NCBI RefSeq assembly: GCF_022539595.1
Contig: NC_072780.1
Location: 12,082,618-12,146,617, forward strand
Length of the DNA stretch: 64,000 nt
From: Amphiprion ocellaris
Lineage: Eukaryota > Chordata > Actinopteri > Pomacentridae
Reading direction: 5' to 3'
Below, one piece after another: positions 35,066 through 47,943 of this stretch (position 1 is the first letter of the stretch; every line of letters starts with the position of its first letter). The notes below the pieces were generated by a model, which saw nothing but the letters and a program-made list of their open reading frames with translations, was not told the DNA's origin and did no database searches. The translations under genes were made by a program, and so were the position numbers.

Positions 35066-38000
35066 TACATACACACCAACCACAGGATCTCTTTGCTGAG
35101 GGTCAAAGGTGAGAGAAAGCGAGACGAGCGCACACAACTCTTTCATTTCCTGCTGACTTTGTGTGTTTGTGATTTGGGTGCACAGTCATCAATATGTCCA
35201 TGCATATGGATAATGTGGAAATTGGCATTAGCATGTTTCCTGTTATATCTCTTTTCCCAAAACAGTATGTACTCGATGCACTAATGGAACTGTAATGGAA
35301 ATTCTGCAGCATTTAGGCTTTGAATTTTTATGTTTTCTAAAAAAACACATGGATACGAATGCGTGTGTTTGTAAATGAAACCCATTTGGACTGAATGTCA
35401 GTTAGTCAGGTGTACCAGTGCATGTCTGGGAATGATTATTTTGGTATGAAGGAGGGGGAGGCAGCACACAGCGGGAGGTCGAGGAAAATTGGAACAGCTG
35501 TTGATTAACATGAGTGCTCTCTCCCTTGTTTTTTTTTTTTTTTTTTTAAACTCTCTCACAGTAGAGGAAGAAGAGGAAGATGAAGAGATGATGGAGGCAA
35601 AGCCAGGCCCAGAGTCAGAGCAGCAGGATGAAGACGATAACAGGGAAACCAAAGATGGTAAGAAGAATGTATGGATGGAGGAGTAAAAATGATTATCTTT
35701 CATAATTTTAGTTGTCCTTAACCATCTTGGTAATTTAAGATATTTTTCCTTCCATTAATACCTTAATGTATGTAGTAGTTACACCCCAATCACTACAAAC
35801 ACAAAACTTCCCATTCTTTCTGCCCCAGGCTCCATCTTCCTTTGAATTCTCACATGTTGCTTTTTAAACTGTCACGAAACAGTCACTCGTGTGTGACACC
35901 CTCTGCCAGTCAGTGGGTGTATCAGATGTGAGGGTGGGGGTAGGTTACAGTGGGGGTTAAAGCGGGTCCGGCATATCAGCTCCATGGCATGTGGGGGTCA
36001 AACACTGATTAAAAACCTGTCACTTGACCCCTTGGCTGTATTTCAAAGTGAAGACGAATGGAGAAGTGTGTGTGTGTGTGTGCGTGCATGTGGAAGGTTC
36101 CTGTTGTAAATAGTGAAAAAAGACAAAGGGCTCTTGGGTGGATTAAAACAAAAGACATGAAGGACACACAGATGGATAGGCACATTTATATTCAGCTACA
36201 AAAATTGAATATCCATGACTGTAGCAAGTGTGAGTCAAACACACACAGAGACTGATATATGCACATACGCACTCATAAACACACAGTCATCTGTCTCCTC
36301 TCCATCCTGGCCTATTAGAAGGTCTGGCCTTTGATCTTTGCCACTCGATTGACTGGGTATTTTCTGACAACTCATAAGAAATACAAAGGGATGGTGGGGA
36401 TCAAAGTCAAGAGGCAGGGTAAAGGTCGATATATGTGTGTCTGTGCATGCTTGTGTGTGTAAAATCACATGTGTGCTTGGGGACAGTGACTTCAAAAACC
36501 GGACGCCGTGCTGTGCAGCCATTACGTTCAAAGGAAGGCGGGTCGCTCAGAGGGCTTTGTTTTTCTCTTGTTTATGAAGTTCTTGCCGTAGAATTTTACT
36601 AGAAAAGATGCATTAGGAACTGTTTGTAGTTTATTATGTCCTGAATGTGATTCTGGTTTTGATAGAGATGAAGGGAATGTTAATCTGACGTCAGATGCAC
36701 ATAGTGAGCTTACAGTGCTTTTTATGGCAGTAGACATGACAATACAGTGTGTATGGGTTGGTAAATTTCAGTAGTAGGGTCTGCCGCTAGTTAAAAGCTC
36801 AGTGCAACAGTGTCACTTGCATCGCAATGAAAAGTCATTGCCTACTTTTAGCCTTTTACACAGTAAATTAGAGAAACCATAGTTTTGGAAGCTGTTTCTA
36901 AAAAGCTATTAAGTTAAATCAAATGCTGTTTATGTACTGCTCCTGGTAAATGTCAAATGCAATGGCTGGGACATCTGAATGACAGAGTGGTTTGGGAGCA
37001 CACCACATGGGCTAAAATGCCTTCAGCCACAGAGTCCCCAGTTTGACTCCTGTTTGTCCGAGCCTTTGCTTAGTTGAAATGTGAAAATGGTATTCTGAAC
37101 AGCATCCTTGTTGTGTTATGATTAAGGTGAACATCACATGACTGCAACGTCCCTGGTTCAACTACTGGAGACATTTGTTAAATTTCATCCTCTTCTCTCG
37201 CTGCATGTTTCCCTTTAATCTCCATTATAACTCCGTAATGAAGCTAAAATGGTCATACAGTAATCTAAAATGTGACAACAAAAGGTGAAATATATTGATG
37301 AAATTAATCATTAAAAACAAAAGTAAAATTGAAATGAGCAAGCAACAAAATTTTATCTGTGTTTTTTTTGTTTTGTTTTGTGTGTTGCAACATTCAACAT
37401 ATTTGTGGTTTAGACTGTTGATCCAAAACAAGAAATATTTACTTTTGGACTTTAGGAAAGTTAACGATGTATGCATGTAAGTCTTTGTCTTATTTTTTCT
37501 TCATATTAATGTTTTTTCCAATAGGCTCATTTCCGGTGCTTCGGGAGCTGACAGAGGAGGAGAGGCAACAGATCCTACACTCCTCTGAGTTTCAAAGTTT
37601 CTTTGACTGCAGCATCCGGGTGATGGAAAGAGCTCTGGCCGAAGACGGCGACATCTTCTTCGATTACAGCGGCCGAGACCTTGAGGACAAAGAGGGGTGG
37701 GTAGGCAGGAGGCAATAGGTTAGAGGAAGGAGATACTCAGTGTTTTAACTTGAGAGCACATGTGCATGATTTTGCTTTCATGTCTCAAAACAAGAAATGT
37801 GCTAAGACTGACTCATGCCCACTGTGTCACTCTAGGGACCCTGGAGCTGCTTTGTTCTTCAAAATACATGTCTTTGTAGTGATGTCACACTCTCAGATGG
37901 TTAAAAACGCCTGTGAACTGAACACTATCACAGCCTAAAGAGCATTGTCTTGCCATCTACAAGGTTGCCTCCAAATGGAGGTTATCAAAGTGTTGGTTGA

Positions 38001-41000
38001 AGTTGTAAGAGTCATTATTGCAAAGCTGTTTTAGTATACTGCTCTGCTATTATGGAAGAATGCTGCTTTTACTGACTCACTTCAACTTTGACCACTGCAG
38101 CCACAGAGAAGCATGAAGCCTGTGGTCAAATAGAGTATGTCTAAAACAGGCCATGGCCCAGCACTTAACATCTTTTTTTTTTTTTTTCCAAAGTCGTCAA
38201 AGTGTAACAGTGTTCGCTACATTTCACCACCATGTTTCATAATATATAGTGACACATAGTATTGTAGACAGTGTGGATATCTACATACGTATATAGACTA
38301 CGTACGACTGAACCAAAGCCGATAGCTTTGCACTCACAGAGTTGATATGGAGAGCACAGACAAATGCAAAACTGTGGTCATACAGCTTTCTGAAGTGGCC
38401 AATGACACAACAATCTTTGTAGGATCTAGTTTGACCACTAGGAACATGCTCTTTGGTGGCTGAAATGACTGACTCACTAAGATGCAGAGCCAGTCAAACA
38501 GCTTTCTCGCTGTCTTTGTTCCCTTTTAAAACTTTAAGCGTGCCTTGACTTAACCTAATCTTACTACACTCATGTATTTTTGCTAAATTTACATACAGTA
38601 TGTCATGATAAAAGATTACACTTTTATCAAACATTAGAGTGTGGTGCAGCTCAATAGATGATTTGATCAAGCTGTCAAAGGCCCAAGTTGCAGTGCATTT
38701 AGGAAAAGTGTGTTTTTTCCCATCCGCCATATTTTCTGTGGCATGTACATTTTGGAAAAGCCTAGACTGAAGATACCGTGCCAGTAATCACAAATGACTT
38801 CAGCGATCGGAAGTCCGTTTTTTTTCTTGGCAGGTAGCCGTTTACATTGGCAAGTACCTATTGTGCTATTGGAACAGGACTCATCTGACTTCAGATTTGA
38901 TAAGTAGTTATCTTTGACCTTTATCTCTGCTGTCTGCTTCCAGAGACTTGGGTAGCGGCTCCAGTCTGTCCTTCAGTAGGCTTTTCTATGACGAGCACTG
39001 GTCAAAGCATCGTGTTATCACTTGTCTTGACTGGTCCCCTCAGGTGAGGTCTGAAACTTAATGTGTCCCACTTTAAATCCAAGACTGGAACACTTTCCCA
39101 CTCTGTATTAATTTGCAAAGAAGTATTGGCCTCTGTTTGTGTTTAAAGAGAGGGATCAGCTTCTTTTTATTGATTTAATGTCTTTCCATTAACACCATTC
39201 TCTCTTTGTTTGTCTCTTTGTTTCTCTGTGTCCTCTTCATACTCTTTTATTTTGTTTCTCAGTATCCTGAGCTGCTGGTTGCCTCCTATAACAACAATGA
39301 AGATGCTCCCCATGAACCAGATGGTGTTGCTCTGGTGTGGAACATCAAGTTTAAGAAGGCGACACCAGAGTACATCTTTCACTGTCAGGTGTGTATCAAA
39401 CCTCATATCTATTTCCAGACCTAGAGAAAAGGATGGCAGTCACAATATTGGATCATTGTAGTGAAGAAATTCGTTTTTTGCCATGTCATTTTTTCCCCTT
39501 TCTGCATGGTAAATTGCAAGCAGGAAGAGCAGCCAAAGAGCTGTACTGGTGAAAAAAACATCCTAACTTTTCCTCTCATCTTCTTGTTTGCCTCTCAGAA
39601 TTTCACACTCAAAAAACTCTCTTTCATATTTTAACTGGCAACCCCACTGTCGGTCCATCCGGTAAGCTACAGCTTGTTCCTCTTTCCACCTCACCATAGC
39701 AGGACTCTTAAGAGTAAAAAAAAAAATTAGGGAGTTAAGCAAAAGGAAATGAAATGTAGCTCCACATGCATTCATTTGACCCTTTAGATTGTATTACAGA
39801 TGAACACTGCCTATGGAGACCAGTTTTAATAGAAAAACCTGAGGTTTGGGTGGAAAAGAAACTGGCGTGACGGGTGTAATGCTAATAGCAAATGACACTA
39901 AGGGAATGACGGGAGGAAGGAGAGGGGGGATGGAAGGACTGGGCGTGAGGACCTTCTCGACTCCCACAAAACAAGCAAGGGGTATATAGAGACGTCTTAG
40001 TCGTAAAATGATGTGGCGTACCACTTCCTAATCCAGCTCTGCATGTGTGTGTTATGCCACCCACGCTGACGATCCGTCTAATGTCAGCAGAGCTGTTTCA
40101 TATTCATTGATAAGTCTTACTCATACACATTATTGTAGGATGTGAAATACACCTGTAGTAGCATTAGTTCCATAAGCAATCATCTCTCACGTTCAAGGTT
40201 CATTTGAGTGAAAAATACACACAGAGCCACATATTCCTGCATACATGCACACCGTGTCAAATATTTCAGTTTGAAGCTTGCCATATACGTCGAGCTACAT
40301 AATGGATTTTTAAAGCACTCCATTCTGTCACTGCACCATAATTTATGCTGCTGCTGAAATTCATGTGGTTGTACGGATAGATTACTGCTATGCATCTTGT
40401 AGCTGTAGGATTCTGTAGATTTTCCATGTGGCTCTCTGACAAAATATGTGCAGTACATCAGACTTTATGAACAGTGTGGTTTCTGAGCATGGTGATCTGT
40501 GAATTGTCAACTTTGAGTAGTAGACGTTTGGGAACACGGATATTTGTGTAAGCTGCAGATAAAATGCTCAGTATATCAAAGCAGTACATTCTGCTGCAAA
40601 TTTGTACAAATACAATGACAAGAACATATTGGCATCCGCTTTCGCTGAAATATTGGGAAATTTCAATCTGTAACGAACACATACAAACCACTTCTACAAA
40701 CACAGTTGACTGTCCATTTGTTTTAAGTGAGTGTTTACTGGTAAGATGTGCATTATATGAAGTGATGCTGATGGAGAGAAGAAAAACGAAAAGCGGACAG
40801 AAACTTCAGATTGCCCCACACCCCTTGTTATTCAGTGAGTTAGTGTGGCCTGGGGCTGTGCCATGGTCTTTTCATGAGGGGAGAAAGAAAAATGAATGAC
40901 AGAAACATAACAGAGAAACATAAAAGACAGAGTTGGCGGCAAAAGAGAAGGATGTATAGTGGAGGATGAAATGGAGATAAAATAATTGAAGAATGAAGTA

Positions 41001-44000
41001 ATTTCACTTCAGCCATTACTCCTCCTGCTGCTGTTGCATTTAGATGAAAGAAAGCCAGGAGTGGTTAGAGGAAAGGAGAGAGGAGAAGAAAAGTAAGGCT
41101 GTTTTTTTTTCTAGTTCTCTTCAGTGCCTTTTGCAAAAAGCTTTGCAACTCTTTAGTTAGCCGCGGATCAGATGGCTTTTAATGTGCGAGCATGTTCTGC
41201 TGTTTAACCCCCCAAAACCACAGGACTTGGTGCCTCTTCCCCTCTCTTTCCCTGCTTTCTCTTTTTCTTTTCACCTTCCACCTCCCATCTTTAGCTAGAA
41301 TAACAGAGAGGCCAGCCACGTGCTTTCTCCCTGCATCTCTAATCACACACACTTGCTATTTGCTTTACACATGCAGTACATTCACTCACACAAACACTCT
41401 GTACACTGGCCTGGCACACGCTGCTGCTGTTGGCAAGCAGTGTTTAGAAGCATTTCAGCCATTTTTGTTTTCCCAGACTTTCCCACAGAAGCCGCTTTCG
41501 TCTGATGGATGGATAGGTAGATGGCTGAGTACTGTGTGTGTGTTTGCACGTGTTTGTGTGTTTATTGTACGCATGTGTAAAGGCTGTGGCATGTGTGTGG
41601 AGGATACAAAAGAATGACAGTGCGGGTTGGTATTGGAGGGTTGGGGTTTGTGGTTGAGGTTGGATTCAGCAGGGGCTTTATTGTATAAGGCTATGGCTTA
41701 TAGAAGGCTTCATATTTCAGATGGGGTTTTGGTGAGGTCAGGCTTCTATATTTCTTGTCTGCTTGTGAGCATTTGGGTAAATTGATTTAACAGCAAGAAC
41801 TGTTAATTTTAGCGAAATATAAAGTAATCACATAAGTGTTAAAATGTTATTTGTAAAAGTATTGATAATTTTCCTGTTGGGATAAAAGATCAGCTGTTTT
41901 AAGTGGAGGTTTATTAGTTTCTGGATTTTTGGAGTGGTACTTGGAAAACGTAATAGAATACAGCAGACTATGTCTTGTTATGAAGACCTGTATTTGTACT
42001 GGATGCTACCAAGTAGCAACCTTCGGGGTTGAAAAACGAGGCCAAGGTGGAAGTCCCAACAACTGCAGTTCCTAGAATAGCCACTTGAGGCTGATTCCAA
42101 AAGCAAGTTGATCCCCATGGATCCTTATGCTAAATGCCAAACCTTACAGCAAAAGTAAATATATTTAAAGCCTGGTACAAAAAAACGCCCCCCTAATCAC
42201 ATACTATTTTTCCTTACTTTCACACATACTGCAGCTGTCCTCACAAAGTTTGTGCTGTTGCATGTAACATGCAGACAATTGGGACATATCATTTCATCAT
42301 AATGTTGTGCCTTAAGCTTTAACTGTGTTGCTCACATGTCTATAAGAGTCTGTTGTACAAAATAAGCTGTTATCTATATGTGCTTTGTCAGTGGTATTGC
42401 AACATCCTGGTATTTGTGGCATACTGAATTTGACAAGCTGTGTATTGGGACATAATCAATATTTTTCTAGCTTACTGTTTAATGTAGTAGGATAGGCTTT
42501 TGTCTGATTTCACTGTTCATGACAATTGTACTAGAGGTGATTTTTTTTTTTATAGAACCCACCAGTTTAAATTATATTTAGGCTTGAAGTTGTGCCCTTT
42601 GCCGATTTTTTTGAATTAGCTCATGTGTTTGGCAGAATCATGCTCTGCTCAGATGGCAATAGCTGGAGCCACCCCACTGATCTCTGAAACTGTTCTTCAA
42701 GATACCTGTAGGTGATGTCACAGAGAGTTCATCCATCTTTATCTACCATCAATGGAGGCTACACAATGATTTCTTAAGAAATAATTAACACATTTTTACT
42801 TTGCAGCAGCTTTGTTAGTTTACTGTATTTCTTTGATTTGCTGACGAGGTGGAAAGTAAATCAAAAGCTACTTAGATTTTGGGCAGAGTCACAGTGTCGC
42901 TTTGGGCATGTACAGTGTGGGAACTGTGCACAAATATTTTTGGCAGTGTGCAGCAGTGCTGCAATATTGTATTCTGATGCAATACTTAGGAGTCATGCCC
43001 TTGTTTGACAAGTGTTGTTCCCATGTGGAGTAAACAGAAGTCACTGAAATCTCACTGGTCTTTTAAGGTAGGACAAGTACTTACCTGCTTTGCTTTTTCT
43101 TCAGCTATTACTTTACTATACACTTTAGCTATTTACACCTGTGATAAACACATAGGACAGCTTAATGTTGATTTTAATGTTTATTTTGAGGGATTTTGCC
43201 TGTCCGGGGTGTCCCCTGCCTTCGCCCTAAATCAGCTGGTATAGGCTCCAGACCCCATGATCCTAATGAGATTAAGTGGTGTGCAGATAATGGATGGATT
43301 TTGAGGGATTTTGTTCCAATTTCAGAATAGTTCTATGACACTTTTCTATATGACACAGAATACAAACTATTTTTCCAACAGTAATAATATTAGAAAGTTT
43401 CCCAAAATGTATTTTTAATCCAAATGCCTTTATGCTGTCAAATTTATTTTCTTCCAATATTTTAATTCATATTATCATATCATAGAATTGTTTTGGATAT
43501 TTTTTTCTGTTGTTCTGGTCTATCTTGTCAAATTGACTATGTGCATGCAATGAGTCATTGTCCTCAAACACAGCTTACTAAATAAACTGTCTCTGAAACA
43601 GTGTAGGGGAGGTCACCTTACATTCCCCTGAAGGAACTGAGACACTTTCATGACCCCACTTTAGGAGCCACTGATCTATAATGTAGTGGAGGAAGGGTGT
43701 GATCCATCAGTGTGTGGGTTGGGTTTAAACTTCAGGAAAGGGGCTACCACTGCTGTGGATTCTGGTACCAGCGTGCCTCCCCTCATCATGTCTGTCCCGG
43801 CAGTTGGACCAATCATCGCCCCATCCCAGTTGGGTCCAATCTTGTAACTTCACACCAGCCTCTAAAGTGGGCAAAGTCACACCACATTAAAGGGGCCGTT
43901 TGACTTAAAACCTCTGCTGAACCCCCACCAAACCACACGCCTCCCTCTAACAACCCCTGCCGCTACTGTCATATCCCATTGGACTCAGTCATATTTTTAT

Positions 44001-47000
44001 TAATATCTCGCTGCCTTGTGTCGCTCTCTGGGCTTTAGGCAGTTCCAGAAAGTTTGAGTAAGAGAAGCAGCACAGGCAGAGAGAAGAGTGGAAGGGAGGG
44101 TGCGGGCAGAGAGAGTTGGAAAAAGAGAACTGTGCAACAGCATTATTCACCGTCTTTGTTTGAGTTTGAACCCATGTGCAATTATAGTGGAGGATGAAGC
44201 TGCATTGTGTTGAGAAAGCTTAGCAGTGAAATCCTCTAAGTGCTTGTTAAGTGGGTTATGACTGTGTGACAGTATTTGATTTGATTCTTGGCACACTGTA
44301 TAGATTGTGCCTTGTCTAGCAAAAGTTCTTTAGTGTTGAATTTTGTAGCAAATTAGTATCTTTTGTACAGTTTCGACTGTTCTGCGGTTGTTTATATTGA
44401 TAATGACAGTTACCTTAACTTACAATAGATGTTGGAAACAGCATCATGTAAGGGAAGTAGAGAGCCTAGTTCTTCTTTCTTTGTTTCCATGTATCTGTGT
44501 AAAATATAAAGTAAGTTGCAGTTTTACAGATTCCTATGCTGGGTGATTTCTTCCAGTTGTCTGCAATTGTTGTCATTGTTAGATTGCCAAGCAACCAGTG
44601 ATGTCTGCAACTCCTGCGAAAATGTCAACTGTTCCTTAAAAAGACCCTCAAGTAAAGAGGATAACTTGGGTATGAACAAAAGTATTGTTCTTGTATGAGC
44701 ACTGAAACTCAAGTCTTATCGCATCAATACCGGCAGTGTTACAACATGTCAAATGTGTGTAACAGGAATTCAGAGATGGCAACTCTGTTTTTATTCTTGA
44801 AGACTTAAATTACTACTAAATTACCACTAAAGTTTGGTGAATGAAACAGCATTATCTTGTCAGTCATTTGCTATAAATTGGCATAAACTTACAAAAAGAA
44901 CCCTGAGGAGGAACTTGCTGCATATTTCTTCTCAGTTCCAGTATCACAATAGAATAGACGAGAGTAGTCGAGTCAAACATTTTCACGTTGCATTATATTT
45001 ACAACACAAATCCAATAAAGCCACAAACCAGTAAAAGTGAAAATATGAGCCAAGCAAACAAACAAGATATGGAAAATAGAGGGAAAGGAGCTCTAGGAGG
45101 CAGAGAAAGGCCTGTTTGTGTTCCCAGAACCTCCTCCTCATGCTTTTGCTCCATTCTTCGCCTGGTGAAATGGAGACTCTGGCTTGGTATTTCTCTCTCC
45201 TTGCCAGAAACCACAGAGTGACAAAATCTGTGGGGTGTCATAAACGAGCGAAGCCAAGGGGAGAAAGGGAGGAGAAAGGTGGTTGGAAGTGGAGGGGGGA
45301 AGGTTGCGAAGACGGGATGCAAGGAAAGACAGTCGGATCCATCTGGTACTGATAAGGCGGAGTGGAAAACAGATGAGTGTGGTGAGGCAGATGGTGGGGG
45401 TGGGGTGGGGTGCAGGGATAGAGCGTCGATCTGTTTGGGACGACATGGTGTCTAGCTTGCCCTATCAGCTCCCCGGAGTCTCTTCTCAACATAGCACTCT
45501 CGCTCTGTTTCTGCCTTCCCAAGTCGACTTCAGAAACAGTTTGTTGCCCGAGGAAAGAGTGAAAGAGAGGAGGAGGCAACAAAGGAAGGAGTGTTTGCCT
45601 CTTTCTGGCTTTCTTTCTTTTTCTGTCAATTCTTCAAGCATCCCTAATCCCTAGCTGGGTGCCATCTTTCATTGCAGCGCACCATGTGTATATTATCCTA
45701 TACAGAACACTTCCCATTAATATAATAAAGGCTGCCAGAAACACTTAGCCTTGGGAGCCTGTGAGATATGGTAGATGATACTTGAGTGTGAGTTTCTCCT
45801 TTACCCATACGCACATACACAAGGGTATAGACCCTTGCCTGAGGAAAGAAATGAAACCCATGGTTCTGACTACCAGAGTGCCTCCCTGTAAAACTTCCAC
45901 AATTCATCTCAGGCCCAATATACCAAAGTGACTCTTGCCGCTGCCGTTTCTTCCTGGAGTTGTCACTCCCCACATCCGCTCCGTCTGGGCTGGCAGGAGA
46001 CGACTTAGCAGGTGTCTGACCTGCGCCGCATGTGAGATGAGAACTATCCACACAGCCACTCCGCGTTTGGAAATGAAATGTCAGGCTTGGCATTGAGTCA
46101 GCTGCGATATGGAGATGCAATCATGCTGGGACTTTTGTGGACACACGAGAGTTGTTGAGATGTTATTTAGACAGATGTGATGCCTGTATGACTGGTATGT
46201 CCAGACTCCGAAATCAAGAGAAAGTGGGTAAGGGAGGTATGGCTGTGTTTGATTTAAAGAGAAAGTTCTCACTGTGAGTTAGATGAGAGGATTGATACCA
46301 CTCTTATGTCTGAATATGAAGCTAACAGCAGCAACCAGCTAGCTTAGTTGGTACAAACACCATGAATTCTCTCCATTAGATGCAAAAGCAGAGTTTTAAT
46401 CGTTGATGGCAAAGGCTTGTAAATATAAAAAAACTAGACAGAAAGATTACAGAAATCCATCCAAAACATAACCAAACAGCCCATCATTCAACTCTGAACT
46501 CAGCCATTAATTTCCTATGTGACATCGAAATTGAGAATCCGTCATCCAATTCCCTTTTAGCTTAAATCATGAACTTCCTTATAGCACGCAACAAATTGAT
46601 CTTATTTCAGCACCTAATTACATACAGTGCATTTAAAAGGAATATAACTTCAAAACATATGTGCTGATGTGACATTTGATTAGAAGCATTTAGGGAGAGT
46701 GACTTTCATGTTAAGTCCAAGTTGCTGCTGGCAGTCGCCTCACAGTGCATTATTGGGACAAAAGCGGACTAATTTTCAGTAGCTCTTTCACTAAGCCTGA
46801 CAGTACATGAGGGGAATGATGGCATAACCTGTGGTTTCTCAAAGAGGGGATTCAGAGTTTAGTCGGGAATTTTCCTCTTAAGATGGGAACACTGATAGGG
46901 CTTAGGAGTTAAACTAACATATGGAGCAAATCGAGGAGTCTCTTGATTTAATTTAGCTTCTCTTTGTCATTACTTATGTGGGGTAGAGATGTTTATTTAG

Positions 47001-47907
47001 GGTGGTAACTGGTGGAGGAAAAAGGAGAGAGGAGCATGGATGTTTTCTGTTTGTCTAGATATTCCTGTGGATTTTAATGTTTTGTATTAAATTTTTTATG
47101 ACGATTATAGTAAAAGTAGGGTCATACTGGCCTTTGCTGGAAAGATCAAAGAGGCAAAGTTCACATTACTTTGATGTAGTAGATAATTTGTTTTATATCA
47201 GAATTGTTCAGTTTGACAAAGATTTAAAAAAAACTCAGATGAGGGAAGATGTCTTTATAGCAGTGCTAAGGTTGCTTGATTGCAAAAATGAGAACATAAA
47301 TATCACTCTCATACTGTATAAATAATAAACTAATAATAAAACAGATTTTTAGTTTGGTTGAAAACTACAGTTTGTGTACAAATTAAAGAAAACTATAAAC
47401 AAAGTAAAATATAAAAATACATAAAATAATACCTTGATTTGTGAGCTTTCTGCTGGAAGATAGATTTTGTTACCTTTTGACAGAACCAGGTTTGCTGTTT
47501 CCGGACTTAATGCTAAGCTACACTGGGACTTATTTCCCAAAAAGTCAAGTCTTTTTCTTTTTTTTTTCCATAGAAGAAATAATCAGAATCAAGTAACATC
47601 TCACTATTAGATGTTGTTTATGATTCCTTCATCCAGATTTTATCTCTCTTCCAGAGTCTTAATGTTGCTAGAGTTTTGCTTTTTTGAGACTGATAAATGG
47701 TTGTGGGGGTAGAGTCACGTGTTTGCTTATTAGATGTGTGTGGGTTTGTGTTCAGAGATGACAGTGGGTCCAGGACTTTGGTTTATTAGCCCTCTGATGG
47801 AGCCCGAAGGAGGGGGAACAAACCTCAAGCAGCAGCCTGTCAGACAGCCACAAAGGGGAAAGGTCATACCAGAACTGTAGGACTTTAAAAGTGATCATGG
47901 TCTAGAA

Positions 47908-47943
<36 letters not shown>

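Larger units (their letters stand above)
22259..35561 (+). other. dync1i1: dync1i1 intron 6 (13.3 kb)
   Basis: The largest intron. It contains several TG, CA, CT and GA microsatellites, a diverged dispersed repeat near 25805 and a GC-rich block at 32990-33200. ORFs up to 176 codons occur (for example 23227-23757) but are low-complexity or lack homology. No coding exon was found. Confidence 0.7.

Noticed and set aside
41192..41617. 141-codon ORF in intron 10
   Set aside because: Low-complexity Ser/Leu/Phe/Thr composition and no splice logic.
45698..46120. 140-codon minus-strand ORF in intron 10
   Set aside because: No domain and no codon-bias evidence; overlapping ORFs on both strands suggest chance in a GC-richer patch.
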